A stretch of 64,000 nucleotides of DNA from CAWKMN01 sp963850765 (GCA_963850765.1 CAWKMN010000011.1:186001-250000), one strand, 5' to 3'. Counted from the stretch's first letter, positions 9,287 to 18,134 are shown. The notes: generated by a model not told the origin, from the sequence alone. A program made the numbers and translations.

Positions 9287-9841
9287 CTATTCCCTCGACA
9301 GTGCATCGACGGCCTGCTGCGACAGCTCGATCTGCTGGGCAAGCTGGTCGGCTTCCCACCACGTTTTGATATAGGCCAGCACGCGGATGATCTCGTCCGG
9401 CGTCAGACGGTCATAAAACGGGGGCATAATGCCGGGTGCGCCGCGCCCATACCACACCGTCGCGAAATTCTGCTGATCGGCGTGGTGCCACGTGTGCCCG
9501 GTCGAATCGTGCGCCGGAGCCGCGCCGGGTGCCCACGGATCGGGCTGTTCGCCCTCGCCGTTTGTGCCGTGGCAGGCCGCGCAGTTCTGCTCATAAAGCT
9601 GTTTCCCTGCCGTGAGCGTTTCACCGGACGCCGGTTGGATCGGATAGCGCGGATCGTTCATGTCCAGCGGGACCGGGGGAGGCGGGGTTTCCTCGCCCAG
9701 TACGGGGATCTGGTTGATGTCCAGGGTGGGCACGTCTGTCGGTTCCGGCGGCGCAGCCCGCTCGGAGTCGCCACCGCACGCCGCGAGCAGCACCCCACAC
9801 ATCACGATGAAGACCAGACGTCGGCTATTCCTTGTCATCAT
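9287..9841 (-). CDS. Lipoprotein cytochrome c (single heme, class I-like)
   Basis: A 184-aa exported electron carrier. The N-terminus is a lipoprotein signal with lipobox LLAAC (MSKR-like basic start, VFIVMCGVLLAACGG), so it is probably anchored to the outer face of the cytoplasmic membrane. A Pro-rich linker (about 25-65) leads to one heme domain with CAACH (about residues 99-103) and a likely distal Met in GIMPPFYDRLTPDEI. The C-terminal helix ends at SRE. It is probably a donor or acceptor for a terminal oxidase or an extracytoplasmic dehydrogenase, but no partner gene is adjacent. Divergent from the methyltransferase gene. Confidence 0.85.
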   Translation of the reverse strand: MMTRNSRRLVFIVMCGVLLAACGGDSERAAPPEPTDVPTLDINQIPVLGEETPPPPVPLDMNDPRYPIQPASGETLTAGKQLYEQNCAACHGTNGEGEQPDPWAPGAAPAHDSTGHTWHHADQQNFATVWYGRGAPGIMPPFYDRLTPDEIIRVLAYIKTWWEADQLAQQIELSQQAVDALSRE

Positions 9842-9932
9842 GGATCCATCTATTCCTCTGGCCGGTCGGATAGGATATGTTACCTCTGATCATCTCGAAC
9901 GGTGCATTGCCTCCCGACATTTTATTTGACCC

Positions 9933-9964
9933 TATAATAAACGACAAAAGGTATATTTGTCGTT
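9933..9964 (+). promoter_or_regulatory. TATAAT box followed by a perfect 9-bp inverted repeat (candidate operator)
   Basis: AACGACAAA (9940-9948) and TTTGTCGTT (9956-9964) are perfect complements around a seven-base AT-rich spacer, two bases after TATAAT (9933-9938). It lies in the divergent region between the cytochrome c gene and the MtaA-like gene. The -35 element is unclear (TTGCCT at 9907-9912 would give a 20-base spacer). Confidence 0.5.
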
Positions 9965-10032
9965 CGATCCAATAAACAAAATGTTGTCCTTACCTGTTTG
10001 TGTGAACCATAGCACCCCAAAAGGAACCTCCC

Positions 10033-11046
10033 ATGACTATGACATCAACCGAACGCCTGGCAGCCCGCCTGAATAAGCAGCCCGTGGACCGGATCCCGAA
10101 CCTGAGCCTCGTCATGCAGTACGCCGCCGACCTGATCGGTGCTGCGCTGCCTCGCTACTACCAGGACTATCATGTGCTGTGCGAGGCGAACTTCAGAACG
10201 GTTGACACCTTTGGGATCGACATTCTGGACGCCATCAGCGATCCCTTTCGCGAGACAGCCGACTTTGGCGCGGCGATCGAGTTCCCGGCGAACAGCGTGC
10301 CGATCTGTCACAATCCGCTGCTCCGAGACACAGCCGATCTGGACGCGCTGCCCAGCCCGGACCCGCTGCGGCACGGCAGCCGCATGCTGGACCGGGTGAA
10401 CGCCATCCGGCTCTTTCAGGAGGATGCGGGCGGGCAGATTCCGGTCCAGGGCTGGGTCGAGGGGGCGCTGGCCGAGGCCGCCGATCTGCGCGGTGTTTCG
10501 GCGCTGCTGTACGATCTCTACGACCGGCCGGAATGGGTCGAAGCCCTGCTCGAACGCTGCACCGAAACGGCGATCGACTTCGCGCTGGCCCAGATCGAGG
10601 CGGGCGCGACGATCATCGGGCTGGGGGATGCGATCGCGTCGCAGATCGGCCCACGCGCCTATCGCCAGTTCGCGCTGCCCTACGAACAGCGTATCTTCGA
10701 GGCGATCCGGGGGGCCGGGGCGCTGGCGCGACTGCATATCTGCGGGGATACCACGGCGATCGTGAAAGACATGGCCCACAGCGGTGCGGACATCATCGAT
10801 CTGGACTGGGCGGTCGATCTGGCGCAGGCACGGGCGCAGGTGGATGCTATTGATCCCGACATCGCGCTGTGCGGCAACATCGACCCGGTCGCCGTGCTGC
10901 TCCACCAGACTCCCGATGACATTACGGATGCGGTATGGGCGTGCCGCGCAGTGGGCGGGGATAACTGGCTGGCCGCACCCGGCTGTGAGATCCCACGTTA
11001 TACGCCCGCCGAGAATGTGGTGGCGATCACGACCGCGCTGGTTTGA
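10033..11046 (+). CDS. Uroporphyrinogen decarboxylase-fold methyltransferase, MtaA/CmuA-like
   Basis: A 337-aa TIM-barrel protein of the UroD superfamily. It carries the zinc-ligand pattern of corrinoid-dependent methyltransferases rather than of HemE: H235-x-C237 (LHICGDTT) and C318 (APGCEIP), with the spacing known for MtaA-type enzymes. The N-terminal half has the family motif VQGWVEGALAEAADLRG. Such enzymes move a methyl group between a corrinoid protein and a thiol (coenzyme M or another acceptor). No corrinoid protein is adjacent, so the substrate is unknown. ATG 10033 follows AAAAGGAACCTCCC. A possible operator lies upstream (9940-9964). Confidence 0.78.
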   Translation: MTMTSTERLAARLNKQPVDRIPNLSLVMQYAADLIGAALPRYYQDYHVLCEANFRTVDTFGIDILDAISDPFRETADFGAAIEFPANSVPICHNPLLRDTADLDALPSPDPLRHGSRMLDRVNAIRLFQEDAGGQIPVQGWVEGALAEAADLRGVSALLYDLYDRPEWVEALLERCTETAIDFALAQIEAGATIIGLGDAIASQIGPRAYRQFALPYEQRIFEAIRGAGALARLHICGDTTAIVKDMAHSGADIIDLDWAVDLAQARAQVDAIDPDIALCGNIDPVAVLLHQTPDDITDAVWACRAVGGDNWLAAPGCEIPRYTPAENVVAITTALV

Positions 11047-11212
11047 TCAGCGGGACCGTGCATTCATCTGGACACGACATCAAGCTTTCGGTGTTCCTCT
11101 GCATTTCGACTGTGTTAATATATGGTCATAACCTTTTCATGACAGGGGCGGGCTTGTAACCCGGCGCTGACGTTGCGGGCTATGCTATTCATCACACAGG
11201 AGCAAAAACACC

Positions 11213-11896
11213 ATGTTCCCAATTGGCGATGACAACCGGGGCGCGCGCGGCGTCCCCATCATCACACTTATCCTGATCGCGATTAACGTCCTGGTCTTTT
11301 TATATGAAGCTACCCTCAGCCAAAATGCGCTGCAGGACTTCGTCACCACCTACGGCGTGATCCCTGCCGAGATCGAGCGTAATCAAGATCTCTTCACCCT
11401 GCTGACCTCGATGTTTGTGCATGGCGGTTGGGCGCACATTATCGGCAACATGCTGTTTCTGTGGGTGTTTGGCGATAATATCGAGCGGCGTTTTGGCTCG
11501 ATCATTTTCCTGGCCTTTTACCTGCTGACCGGCCTGGCCGCCAGTTTCGCGCACATCCTCACGAATTCGGGGTCGGCTATTCCCAGCGTCGGGGCCAGCG
11601 GCGCGATCTCGGGCGTTCTGGGCGCGTATATCTTGCTTTACCCGACCAACCGCGTCTCGATGCTGCTCGGTTACTGGGGGATCGTGAAGGTTCCGGCTTA
11701 TTTCTTTCTGGGTTTCTGGTTTGTCTCGCAGTTGCTCAACGGCGTGGCTTCGCTCGGCGTCCCGACCGAAGAAACCAGTGGTGTGGCCGTCTGGGCGCAT
11801 GTCGGCGGGTTTGTTGCGGGGTTTGTCGGGGCACTGGTGCTGCGCTTCCTCCGCCCCGAGCGATCGCAGCCACCCCAACTGCCGCTCCGTATGTGA
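11213..11896 (+). CDS. Rhomboid family intramembrane serine protease
   Basis: A 227-aa membrane protein with about six hydrophobic segments. Family motifs are the L1-loop region MFVHGGWAHIIGNMLFLWVF GDNIE, the nucleophile serine in GASGAISGVLGAY, and the catalytic His in WAHVGGFVAGF. It cleaves other membrane proteins within the bilayer; its substrate is unknown. It begins FPIGDDNRGARGVPIITLILIAIN, typical of the bacterial type without extra domains. ATG 11213 follows ACAGGAGCAAAAACACC. Confidence 0.93.
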   Translation: MFPIGDDNRGARGVPIITLILIAINVLVFLYEATLSQNALQDFVTTYGVIPAEIERNQDLFTLLTSMFVHGGWAHIIGNMLFLWVFGDNIERRFGSIIFLAFYLLTGLAASFAHILTNSGSAIPSVGASGAISGVLGAYILLYPTNRVSMLLGYWGIVKVPAYFFLGFWFVSQLLNGVASLGVPTEETSGVAVWAHVGGFVAGFVGALVLRFLRPERSQPPQLPLRM

Positions 11897-12090
11897 CCAG
11901 GCGGTTGTTGGTTATGGGTTGTTAGTAGTTAGTCGGGGTGGGTTTACAAACCCGGCCGGGACAATCCGCCGGGTCGCCCCTATATACCGACATCTGCTCT
12001 GTACTTGCATACACAAGATGAGGCCAATCGAGCGAAAGGCCCGCCTCACGACTCACGACTCATAACTCAAAACCAACCAACAACTGATCA
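11897..12090. repeat. Short degenerate repeats with inverted GTTGTTGGTT ends, no gene
   Basis: The left end (11900-11937) reads as near-repeats of GTTGTTGGTTATGGGTTG, and the right end (12045-12087) as CACGACTCACGACTCATAACTC followed by AACCAACCAACAACTG. The ends are roughly complementary (GTTGTTGGTT/AACCAACAAC). Between them a GTAGGGGC-type palindrome occupies 11936-11990. It resembles a small dispersed non-coding element. Confidence 0.45.
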
Positions 12091-12117
12091 CTTCCGTGCG
12101 GATTTTGGGGTGCTTTG

Positions 12118-12126
12118 TGATATAAT
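12118..12126 (+). promoter_or_regulatory. Extended -10 promoter (TGATATAAT) for the coiled-coil gene
   Basis: TG-A-TATAAT forms an extended -10 element 35 bases ahead of ATG 12161. No good -35 element is needed for this promoter class and none is seen. Confidence 0.5.
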
Positions 12127-12160
12127 CCCTCGCCGGAAGATGGTGTTAGGAGGACGTCCC

Positions 12161-13366
12161 ATGGATTTAGCACAAGCCGCCCGTATGATCGAATGGCTGG
12201 ATGAAGAGCGCCGCCGGGATCGTGGAAACATCGCGTTATTGGAAGAGCGCCTCGTCCAGCAGGAAGAGCTGATCAATCAGATGGCGCGCCGCGTGAATGG
12301 ACTGGAAGGCGAACAGTCAACCATGCGGACGACCTTTATGCCCGCCGACCGAGAGACCCAGATCTCCGAACAGCTTCGCCTTGAGTTCCAGCAGCAGCTT
12401 GAGGCGACCGAGAGCAAGCGCCTGATGGCCGAGCGTGAGGCCGAGCGCCGCGCCGACATCGGGCGGGAGAGCATCGCGCGTCTGGTGCGCGACCTCGAAG
12501 ATCGCACCGTCTCATTGGAGCGGGCTATCGACGAAATGCCGGCGGCCCGTGTGGAACGGGATCGCGTGGCCTCGGCGCTGGCGGCGGTCCAGCAGCGGGT
12601 GGAAGATCTCGCCAAGAAGTTTGAAGAGCCCGAGCGCCGCATTACCTTCCTCGAAGAACAGCGCCGCCAGGACTCGCGGCGGATCTCCGACATCCAGTCC
12701 GAGATCCCCGATATTCAGAAGCAGATGGACGCCGTCCGCCCCAAGCTCGACGCGATCGAGAGCATGGTGCTGCGCAGCGAAAAGCGCATTATGGATGTCC
12801 AGGGGGCCGAGCGCGAGCGGCGAGAAGAGATCCAGCAGTTTATCGACCAGCAGACGCTCATGCTCCAGCAGCGCGATCAGCAGATGGCCGAACTGACTAA
12901 GAGCTTCGGCAGCTACGACGAAGACATGCGGCGCTATGTGGAGCGTTTCGAGACCTGGGCCGAGACGCATCGCCAGATGAAAAAGATCGTGGACGACTTC
13001 GAGCGGATTGGCGAGCGGCTGGGGCGGCGGATCAACGAAGTGGCCGAGATGCAGCGGCTTTCGGAGGAGCGCTTCCGCCAGGAGTGGAACGACTGGATCG
13101 CGGACGATCAGAAACGCTGGAAGCAGTTTACACTGACCAATGACGAAGCGTGGCGCAATCACGACAAGCAGCTTGGACAGTACCGCCAGAACCTCGACAC
13201 GCTGCAAGCGGCGCTCGAGCCCGTCAAGAGCAGCATCGACCGGATGTGGCAGTTGGAGCGGGCGCGCGCGCAGCTTTACCGCGATCGTTATCAGGCCCTG
13301 CTGCACGAATATGATCAGGTCGAGCGCGGGGTGCCGGTGCCTGCCAGCAACAACGGAAATGAATAG
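12161..13366 (+). CDS. Long coiled-coil protein of unknown function
   Basis: A 401-aa highly charged protein predicted to be almost entirely coiled coil: repeated Glu/Arg/Gln heptads such as RLVQQEELINQMARRVNGLE, QREMAD-like and IQSEIPDIQKQMDAVRPKLD. No signal peptide or membrane segment. I prefer ATG 12161 over the upstream in-frame codons because TTAGGAGGACGTCCC immediately precedes it and a TGATATAAT promoter lies at 12118. The protein could be a cytoskeletal or scaffold component, or SMC-like without ATPase heads. I do not recognise a named family, and position between rhomboid and malic enzyme gives no clue. Confidence 0.75.
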   Translation: MDLAQAARMIEWLDEERRRDRGNIALLEERLVQQEELINQMARRVNGLEGEQSTMRTTFMPADRETQISEQLRLEFQQQLEATESKRLMAEREAERRADIGRESIARLVRDLEDRTVSLERAIDEMPAARVERDRVASALAAVQQRVEDLAKKFEEPERRITFLEEQRRQDSRRISDIQSEIPDIQKQMDAVRPKLDAIESMVLRSEKRIMDVQGAERERREEIQQFIDQQTLMLQQRDQQMAELTKSFGSYDEDMRRYVERFETWAETHRQMKKIVDDFERIGERLGRRINEVAEMQRLSEERFRQEWNDWIADDQKRWKQFTLTNDEAWRNHDKQLGQYRQNLDTLQAALEPVKSSIDRMWQLERARAQLYRDRYQALLHEYDQVERGVPVPASNNGNE

Positions 13367-13519
13367 ATAACTCAGCCAAATAGCTCACTTATTACCGCCG
13401 ATCTGCGCCCGGAAAATATGCCGTATAATGGGGGTAGACGGCGTTTTTTGTTTTGGATCCCCGGTACCGGCCCCAGCGGCACCGGACATCAATAAGCTTA
13501 GTTTTTAAACGGAGTAAAG

Positions 13520-14887
13520 ATGGTAACTAAACACGTTACAAAAGAAGAATTACTGGAGAAAGCCAAAAAACCGGCCGCCGAAGCGATGCGTCTGCACGCT
13601 TTTTATCAGGGCAAGACCCAAACGGCGCTGCGCTGCCGGGTGCGCGATCTGGATGATTTCGCCATCTGGTATACGCCCGGCGTCGCGGCTCCGTGCCGCG
13701 CCATCGCTCAGGAGCCGGGGTTGGTCTACGAGCTGACCAACAAGTGGAACACCGTGGCTGTCATCTCCGACGGCACGCGCGTGTTAGGGTTGGGCGACAT
13801 CGGCCCCAAAGCCGGCCTGCCGGTGATGGAAGGCAAAGCGCTGCTCTACAAATATCTCGGCGGCGTGGATTCTTATCCCATCATGCTCGACACCAAAGAC
13901 CCCGACAAGATCATCGAAACCGTCCTGATCCTTCAGCCGGGGCTCGGTGGGGTGAACCTCGAAGATATTTCACAGCCGAAATGTTTCCGCATCCTGGATA
14001 CGCTGCGCGCGCAGGCCGAGATCCCGGTCTGGCACGACGATCAGCAGGGCACGGCCAGCGTGACCCTGGCCGCGATGATCAATGCGTCCAAGCTGGTCGG
14101 CAAGGCGCTGAAGGATATGCGCATTGCTTTTATCGGGTCGGGCGCGGCGAACATCGCCTGCTCGCGCCTGCTGTTCGCTTATGGAGTCGATCCGTCGAAC
14201 TGCCTGATGGTCGATATTGACGGCATCCTGGGCAAGCACCGCCGCGATATTTATCTGCGCCGGGCCGAGTATGTCCAGCACTGGCATCTCTGCCAGATCA
14301 CGAACCCCGAAGAGCTGAAGGGCGGCATCGAAGAAGCCCTGCGCGGTGCCGATGCGATGATCGCTTTTTCGGCACCAGGGCCGGGTACCATCAAGCCCGA
14401 ATGGATCAAACAGATGGCGAAGGACGCCATTGTGATGGCTGGTGCCAATCCGATCCCGGAGATCTGGCCGTGGGAAGCCGAAGAAGCCGGTGCGGCGGTC
14501 GTGGCAACAGGCCGCTCGGACTTCCCCAATCAGGTCAACAACTCGCTCGGGTTCCCCGGCATCTTCCGGGGGGCGCTGGACGTGCGCGCCACGACGATCA
14601 CCGATGAGATGGCGATTGTCGCCTCCGAGACACTGGCAGGGCTGGTCGAAGGTAAGGGCCTGGAGCCGCACCATATTCTGCCGACCATGGACGAATGGGA
14701 CATTTTCCCGCGCGAAGCGGCGGCCGTCGCCATGAAAGCACAGGAGCAGGGCGTCGCGCGGGTGGCGACCACCTATGACGAGGAATACGCGCGCGCCTCG
14801 GAGATGATCCGCGCCTCGCGGGAGATGACCGCGCTCCTGATGCGCGAGCATTTCATCGCCGAAGCGCCCGAAAACGGTGAGGGTTAG
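13520..14887 (+). CDS. NAD-dependent malic enzyme (oxaloacetate-decarboxylating malate dehydrogenase)
   Basis: A 455-aa soluble enzyme converting malate to pyruvate and CO2. Seen: the malic enzyme N-terminal signature YTPGVAAPCRAIA, the tract VLGLGDIGPKAGLPVMEGKA LLYKYLGGVDSYPI, the divalent-metal region VWHDDQQGTASVTLAAM, and the NAD-binding fold with IAFIGSGAANIACSRLL. There is no C-terminal phosphotransacetylase-like domain. ATG 13520 follows AACGGAGTAAAG; a TATAAT box lies at 13424-13429. It is followed after 47 bases by a flavoprotein gene, possibly co-transcribed. Confidence 0.93.
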   Translation: MVTKHVTKEELLEKAKKPAAEAMRLHAFYQGKTQTALRCRVRDLDDFAIWYTPGVAAPCRAIAQEPGLVYELTNKWNTVAVISDGTRVLGLGDIGPKAGLPVMEGKALLYKYLGGVDSYPIMLDTKDPDKIIETVLILQPGLGGVNLEDISQPKCFRILDTLRAQAEIPVWHDDQQGTASVTLAAMINASKLVGKALKDMRIAFIGSGAANIACSRLLFAYGVDPSNCLMVDIDGILGKHRRDIYLRRAEYVQHWHLCQITNPEELKGGIEEALRGADAMIAFSAPGPGTIKPEWIKQMAKDAIVMAGANPIPEIWPWEAEEAGAAVVATGRSDFPNQVNNSLGFPGIFRGALDVRATTITDEMAIVASETLAGLVEGKGLEPHHILPTMDEWDIFPREAAAVAMKAQEQGVARVATTYDEEYARASEMIRASREMTALLMREHFIAEAPENGEG

Positions 14888-14934
14888 CCCGTCACCCGTG
14901 CGAATAGATTTTGACCATGAAGGAGAACATTAGT

Positions 14935-15861
14935 ATGCACGAATTAATCATTATTGGCGGCGGCCCGGCAGGTCTGGCAGCGGCGGCGTATGCCGTGCGC
15001 AAACGCATGGATGCGCTGTTTATCTCGGCGGGACTCGGTGGGCGAACCCGGCGCGTGCTCAAGCTGCCCTGGGTGGACGACTATCAGGTTACGGTAGGTG
15101 AGGAGACGATCCAGCGGTTCCGCACCCAGTTGGATTACCTGGACTTCATGCGCGTGCGCTCGACCGTCACCGAGATTCAGCCGATTGACGGCGGGTTCCG
15201 CGTTACGGTGGCGGATGGCAAGGTCTATGATACGGTCACGCTGATCGTGGCGACCGGCGCGGCGGGCGACATGCTGGATGTCCCCGGCGAAAAAGAATAC
15301 GAAATGCGCGGATTGTGTTACAGCGCCATGACCTATGCCCCGCTGATGGTCGATCGGAGTGTGGTGGTCGTGGGCGAAGACCTGCTGGCGCTGCGGGCCG
15401 TTGCCGAACTGTCACGCATCGCGACGCAGGTCACGCTGATCGCGGAAACTGACGGGATTTTGGACAGTCCGGTGGGCAAAACGGTGCTGACCGCCGACAA
15501 CGTCGTCGTCAAGCGCCGGGCGCGTGTGGTGGAAATTCAGGGCGACAGCAAATACGCGCGCAGCCTCATCATTGAATACGATAGCCGGCGGCAGGAGATC
15601 TTCGCCGACGCGATCTTCATCGAGAAGCAGTTGGTGGCGCATTCCGATCTGGTGGCCGACCTCGTGGAACTGGACGAGTGCGGATTTATCAAGGTGGACG
15701 AGCGCAACCGCACGAACGTGCCGGGACTGTTCGCCGCCGGGGATGCCACCAATGCCAATGCGTTTCAGGTGTTGATGGGCCTGGGCGACGGCGAAAAAGC
15801 CGCTCTCAGCGCCTTCGACTATTTGCTCGGGCTGGGCGCGGCGGAGTTCCGCTGCGAGTAG
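14935..15861 (+). CDS. Thioredoxin-reductase-like flavoprotein lacking the redox CxxC
   Basis: A 308-aa two-dinucleotide-binding-domain flavoprotein. The N-terminal FAD motif (IIIGGGPAGLAAAAYAV, G8-G13), the ATG motif (IVATGAAGD) and the C-terminal FAD motif (GLFAAGDATNANAFQVL) are intact. At the place of the thioredoxin reductase CATC site the sequence is S130-A-M-T133 (RGLCYSAMTYAP), and the NADPH site GGGDSA is replaced by VGEDLLAL, with no HRR motif after it. So it binds FAD but is unlikely to reduce thioredoxin with NADPH. ATG 14935 is chosen because AAGGAGAAC sits eight bases before it; an upstream ATG at 14917 lies inside that site. It follows malic enzyme closely. Confidence 0.82.
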   Translation: MHELIIIGGGPAGLAAAAYAVRKRMDALFISAGLGGRTRRVLKLPWVDDYQVTVGEETIQRFRTQLDYLDFMRVRSTVTEIQPIDGGFRVTVADGKVYDTVTLIVATGAAGDMLDVPGEKEYEMRGLCYSAMTYAPLMVDRSVVVVGEDLLALRAVAELSRIATQVTLIAETDGILDSPVGKTVLTADNVVVKRRARVVEIQGDSKYARSLIIEYDSRRQEIFADAIFIEKQLVAHSDLVADLVELDECGFIKVDERNRTNVPGLFAAGDATNANAFQVLMGLGDGEKAALSAFDYLLGLGAAEFRCE

Positions 15862-15900
15862 CGCGTCTATTACCTTTAGTCGCCGTTTGTTCTTGTTCGG

Positions 15901-15985
15901 CCTCACCCCCTTATCCCCGCACGCGGCAAGCAAGAGGGGGAGATTGTCGTGTAGGGGCGGGCTAACAAGCCCGTCTGCAGGCCGC
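15901..15985. repeat. Intergenic repeat remnants (family 2 and GTAGGGGC type)
   Basis: 15901-15942 is CCTCACCCCCTTATCCCCGC...AAGAGGGGGAG, a shortened family 2 unit. 15950-15985 holds GTAGGGGCGGGCTAACAAGC and CGTCTGCAGGC, a GTAGGGGC-type unit. They fill the space between convergent genes. Confidence 0.5.
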
Positions 15986-16042
15986 CTCTCCAACCGAGTT
16001 AAAGGGGGGGATGTAGGGGATGAGGCCAAATTATGGGCGCCC

Positions 16043-16813
16043 CTACTCATAAATCAGGTCGATCACGTGGTTCACGAAGCGCCGCATATCGGGCAGTGTG
16101 GCCGCGTGATCGACGTTGGGTGCCTGCCCCTCGCGCCGCCAGACCAGCGCCTTCTGGATCAGATCCGACCACGCCGGGAGTTCCTCCGCCGCCCACAGCG
16201 CCGCCTGCCGTTTGGATGCCTGCTCGCCCATCCGCATGGTATAGAGCGCCCGGCACAGCGTGATGATCGCGTAAGCCTGCGAGGGCCGCGTCTCGATGGT
16301 ATCCATCCATTCACGCCATTCGCCCGCCTGGACTTTCACCGCCCGGATAAACTCCGCTTTGGAAACCGGCTCGATGAGGTCCTGCGGCGGCGGACCAAAC
16401 AGCGTCACGCCTTTTTCGCGCACCATATACCAGTTGATCAGCCAGTCGTTCCCGGCGTCTTTGATATGAAACGGTTCGCCGGGGCTGATGATGGCGATCG
16501 GGCTGCGCTCGGTCTTGAACGTCCGCAGGGCGTGCAGAGACATGTAAGCGATTTCGATCCGCTCGTGCCACTGTGGCTGGTTCTGTACGAAGGTGTTCTG
16601 CATCTGGTCGAGCGCCTGAAATTCCGCCTCGGTCAGATCGCTGGCCACAACCGCCAGCAGGTCAATATCGCTGCTGGCCGGGTCAAAATCCCCGGTGACG
16701 AGCGAGCCGTACAGGTACAGCCCGTTGAGCCGGTCACGAAGGATGTCTTTGATCTGGGCGAGCAGGTGGCCCAGCACGTCGTTGACATAGGGGTAAGGGG
16801 TAGGCCGCTGCAT
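16043..16813 (-). CDS. Nucleotidyltransferase with DUF4111-type C-terminal domain (AadA-like fold)
   Basis: A 256-aa protein. The catalytic signature of the Pol-beta-like nucleotidyltransferases is clear: YLYGSLVTGDFDPASSDIDL LAVV (GS...G...DxD, about residues 35-55). The C-terminal helical domain (about 140-256) resembles the DUF4111 domain of aminoglycoside 3''-adenylyltransferases. It may adenylylate a small molecule; an antibiotic-resistance role is possible but unproven, since many chromosomal members have no known resistance activity. It begins three bases after the murA stop codon and is the last gene of the SAM hydrolase-murA operon. Confidence 0.75.
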   Translation of the reverse strand: MQRPTPYPYVNDVLGHLLAQIKDILRDRLNGLYLYGSLVTGDFDPASSDIDLLAVVASDLTEAEFQALDQMQNTFVQNQPQWHERIEIAYMSLHALRTFKTERSPIAIISPGEPFHIKDAGNDWLINWYMVREKGVTLFGPPPQDLIEPVSKAEFIRAVKVQAGEWREWMDTIETRPSQAYAIITLCRALYTMRMGEQASKRQAALWAAEELPAWSDLIQKALVWRREGQAPNVDHAATLPDMRRFVNHVIDLIYE

Positions 16814-16816
16814 CGT

Positions 16817-18118
16817 TTATCCTGATGTGGGTATGGGTTCGCGCCGGATCGCCGCACCGAGGCCGTGCAGCTTCTCTTCGACGCGCTCATAACCCCGGTC
16901 GATCTGGCCGATATTCTGGATCGTCGTGGTGCCGCGCGCACACAGCGCCGCCAGCAGCAGCGACATGCCCGCGCGGATGTCTGGGCTGGTGATGTTCGAG
17001 ACGCCGTGCAGCGCCGTGGGGCCATGCACCACCGCCCGGTGCGGATCGCACAGAAAGATGCGCGCGCCCATGTTGGTCAGCTTGTCGGTGAAGAAAAACC
17101 GGCTGTTATACATCCACTCGTGGAACAGCACCGCGCCCGCGGATTGTGTCGCCACGGTGAGCGCGATACTCATCAGGTCGGACGGAAACGCCGGCCACGG
17201 CTGCGCCTTGATTTCGGGGATCTGGTTGCCCAGGTCGCGCTCGATCATCAGGGACTGTCCGCGCGGCACCCGAATATCATCGCCATCGACCTCCCACACC
17301 ACGCCCAGCCGCCGGAAGACCAGCGCCGCCATGTCGAGATACTGCGGGTCGGCCTGCCGGATGCGGATTTCGCTGCCGGTTACGACGGCCGCGCCCACAA
17401 AGCTGATCACTTCCAGATAATCCGCCTCGACGCGCACTTCGCCGCCGTGCAGCCGCTCGACGCCCTCCACGATCAGGCAGTTGGTCCCGATGCCGCCGAT
17501 CTGCGCGCCCAGGGTGTTCAGCATGTGGCAGAGATTCTGCACATGCGGCTCGGAAGCGGCGTTGCGGATCACGGTGGTGCCCTTCGCCAGCACCGCCGCC
17601 ATGACCGTGTTCTCGGTGGCTGTCACACTCGCCTCGTCCAGCAGAATATCCGCGCCGTGCAGTCCATCCGCCTGGATCAGGAAATTCCCGTCGAACCGGA
17701 TGTCCGCGCCGAGCTTGCGCAGCGCGAGCACATGCGTATCCAGCCGGCGGCGGCCGATCACGTCCCCACCCGGCGGCGCGAATTCCACCGCCCCCACACG
17801 CCCTAACATCGGCCCGGCGAACACGACCGACGCGCGCGTGCGCTGTGTGAGTTCGCGGTCCAACGCCCTCTGCGTGATGTTCTCGGCGTGGACACGCACG
17901 CGGTGATCACCCAGCGGCTCGACGCTCGCGCCGAGCTTGCGCAGGATCTCGAAAGTCACGCGCACGTCGGCAATATCGGGCACATTGTGCAGGATGACCG
18001 GCTCATCGGTCAGCAGGCAGGCGGGCAGCATCTTCAGCGCGGCGTTTTTGTTGCCGCTGACGGTGACTTCGCCGTGCAGCTGGTGATTGCCCTCAATCAC
18101 AAATTGTTCTTGAATCAT
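16817..18118 (-). CDS. murA: UDP-N-acetylglucosamine 1-carboxyvinyltransferase MurA, Cys-to-Asp active-site variant
   Basis: A 433-aa enzyme for the first committed step of peptidoglycan synthesis (enolpyruvyl transfer from PEP to UDP-GlcNAc). The EPSP-synthase fold repeats and the conserved Lys of SGNKNAALKMLPA (K24) are present. In the catalytic loop the usual PGGC is PPGGD, so the nucleophile Cys (Cys115 in Escherichia coli) is Asp119. Family knowledge: Asp at this position keeps activity and gives intrinsic fosfomycin resistance, as in mycobacteria and chlamydiae. It lies 16 bases after the SAM hydrolase stop and three bases before the nucleotidyltransferase. Confidence 0.93.
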   Translation of the reverse strand: MIQEQFVIEGNHQLHGEVTVSGNKNAALKMLPACLLTDEPVILHNVPDIADVRVTFEILRKLGASVEPLGDHRVRVHAENITQRALDRELTQRTRASVVFAGPMLGRVGAVEFAPPGGDVIGRRRLDTHVLALRKLGADIRFDGNFLIQADGLHGADILLDEASVTATENTVMAAVLAKGTTVIRNAASEPHVQNLCHMLNTLGAQIGGIGTNCLIVEGVERLHGGEVRVEADYLEVISFVGAAVVTGSEIRIRQADPQYLDMAALVFRRLGVVWEVDGDDIRVPRGQSLMIERDLGNQIPEIKAQPWPAFPSDLMSIALTVATQSAGAVLFHEWMYNSRFFFTDKLTNMGARIFLCDPHRAVVHGPTALHGVSNITSPDIRAGMSLLLAALCARGTTTIQNIGQIDRGYERVEEKLHGLGAAIRREPIPTSG

Positions 18119-18134
18119 ACTCTTTTCCAGGTTG

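Noticed and set aside
12005..12160. Upstream extension of the coiled-coil protein
   Set aside because: The added 52 codons come from repeat DNA, and ATG 12161 has a near-perfect ribosome site.
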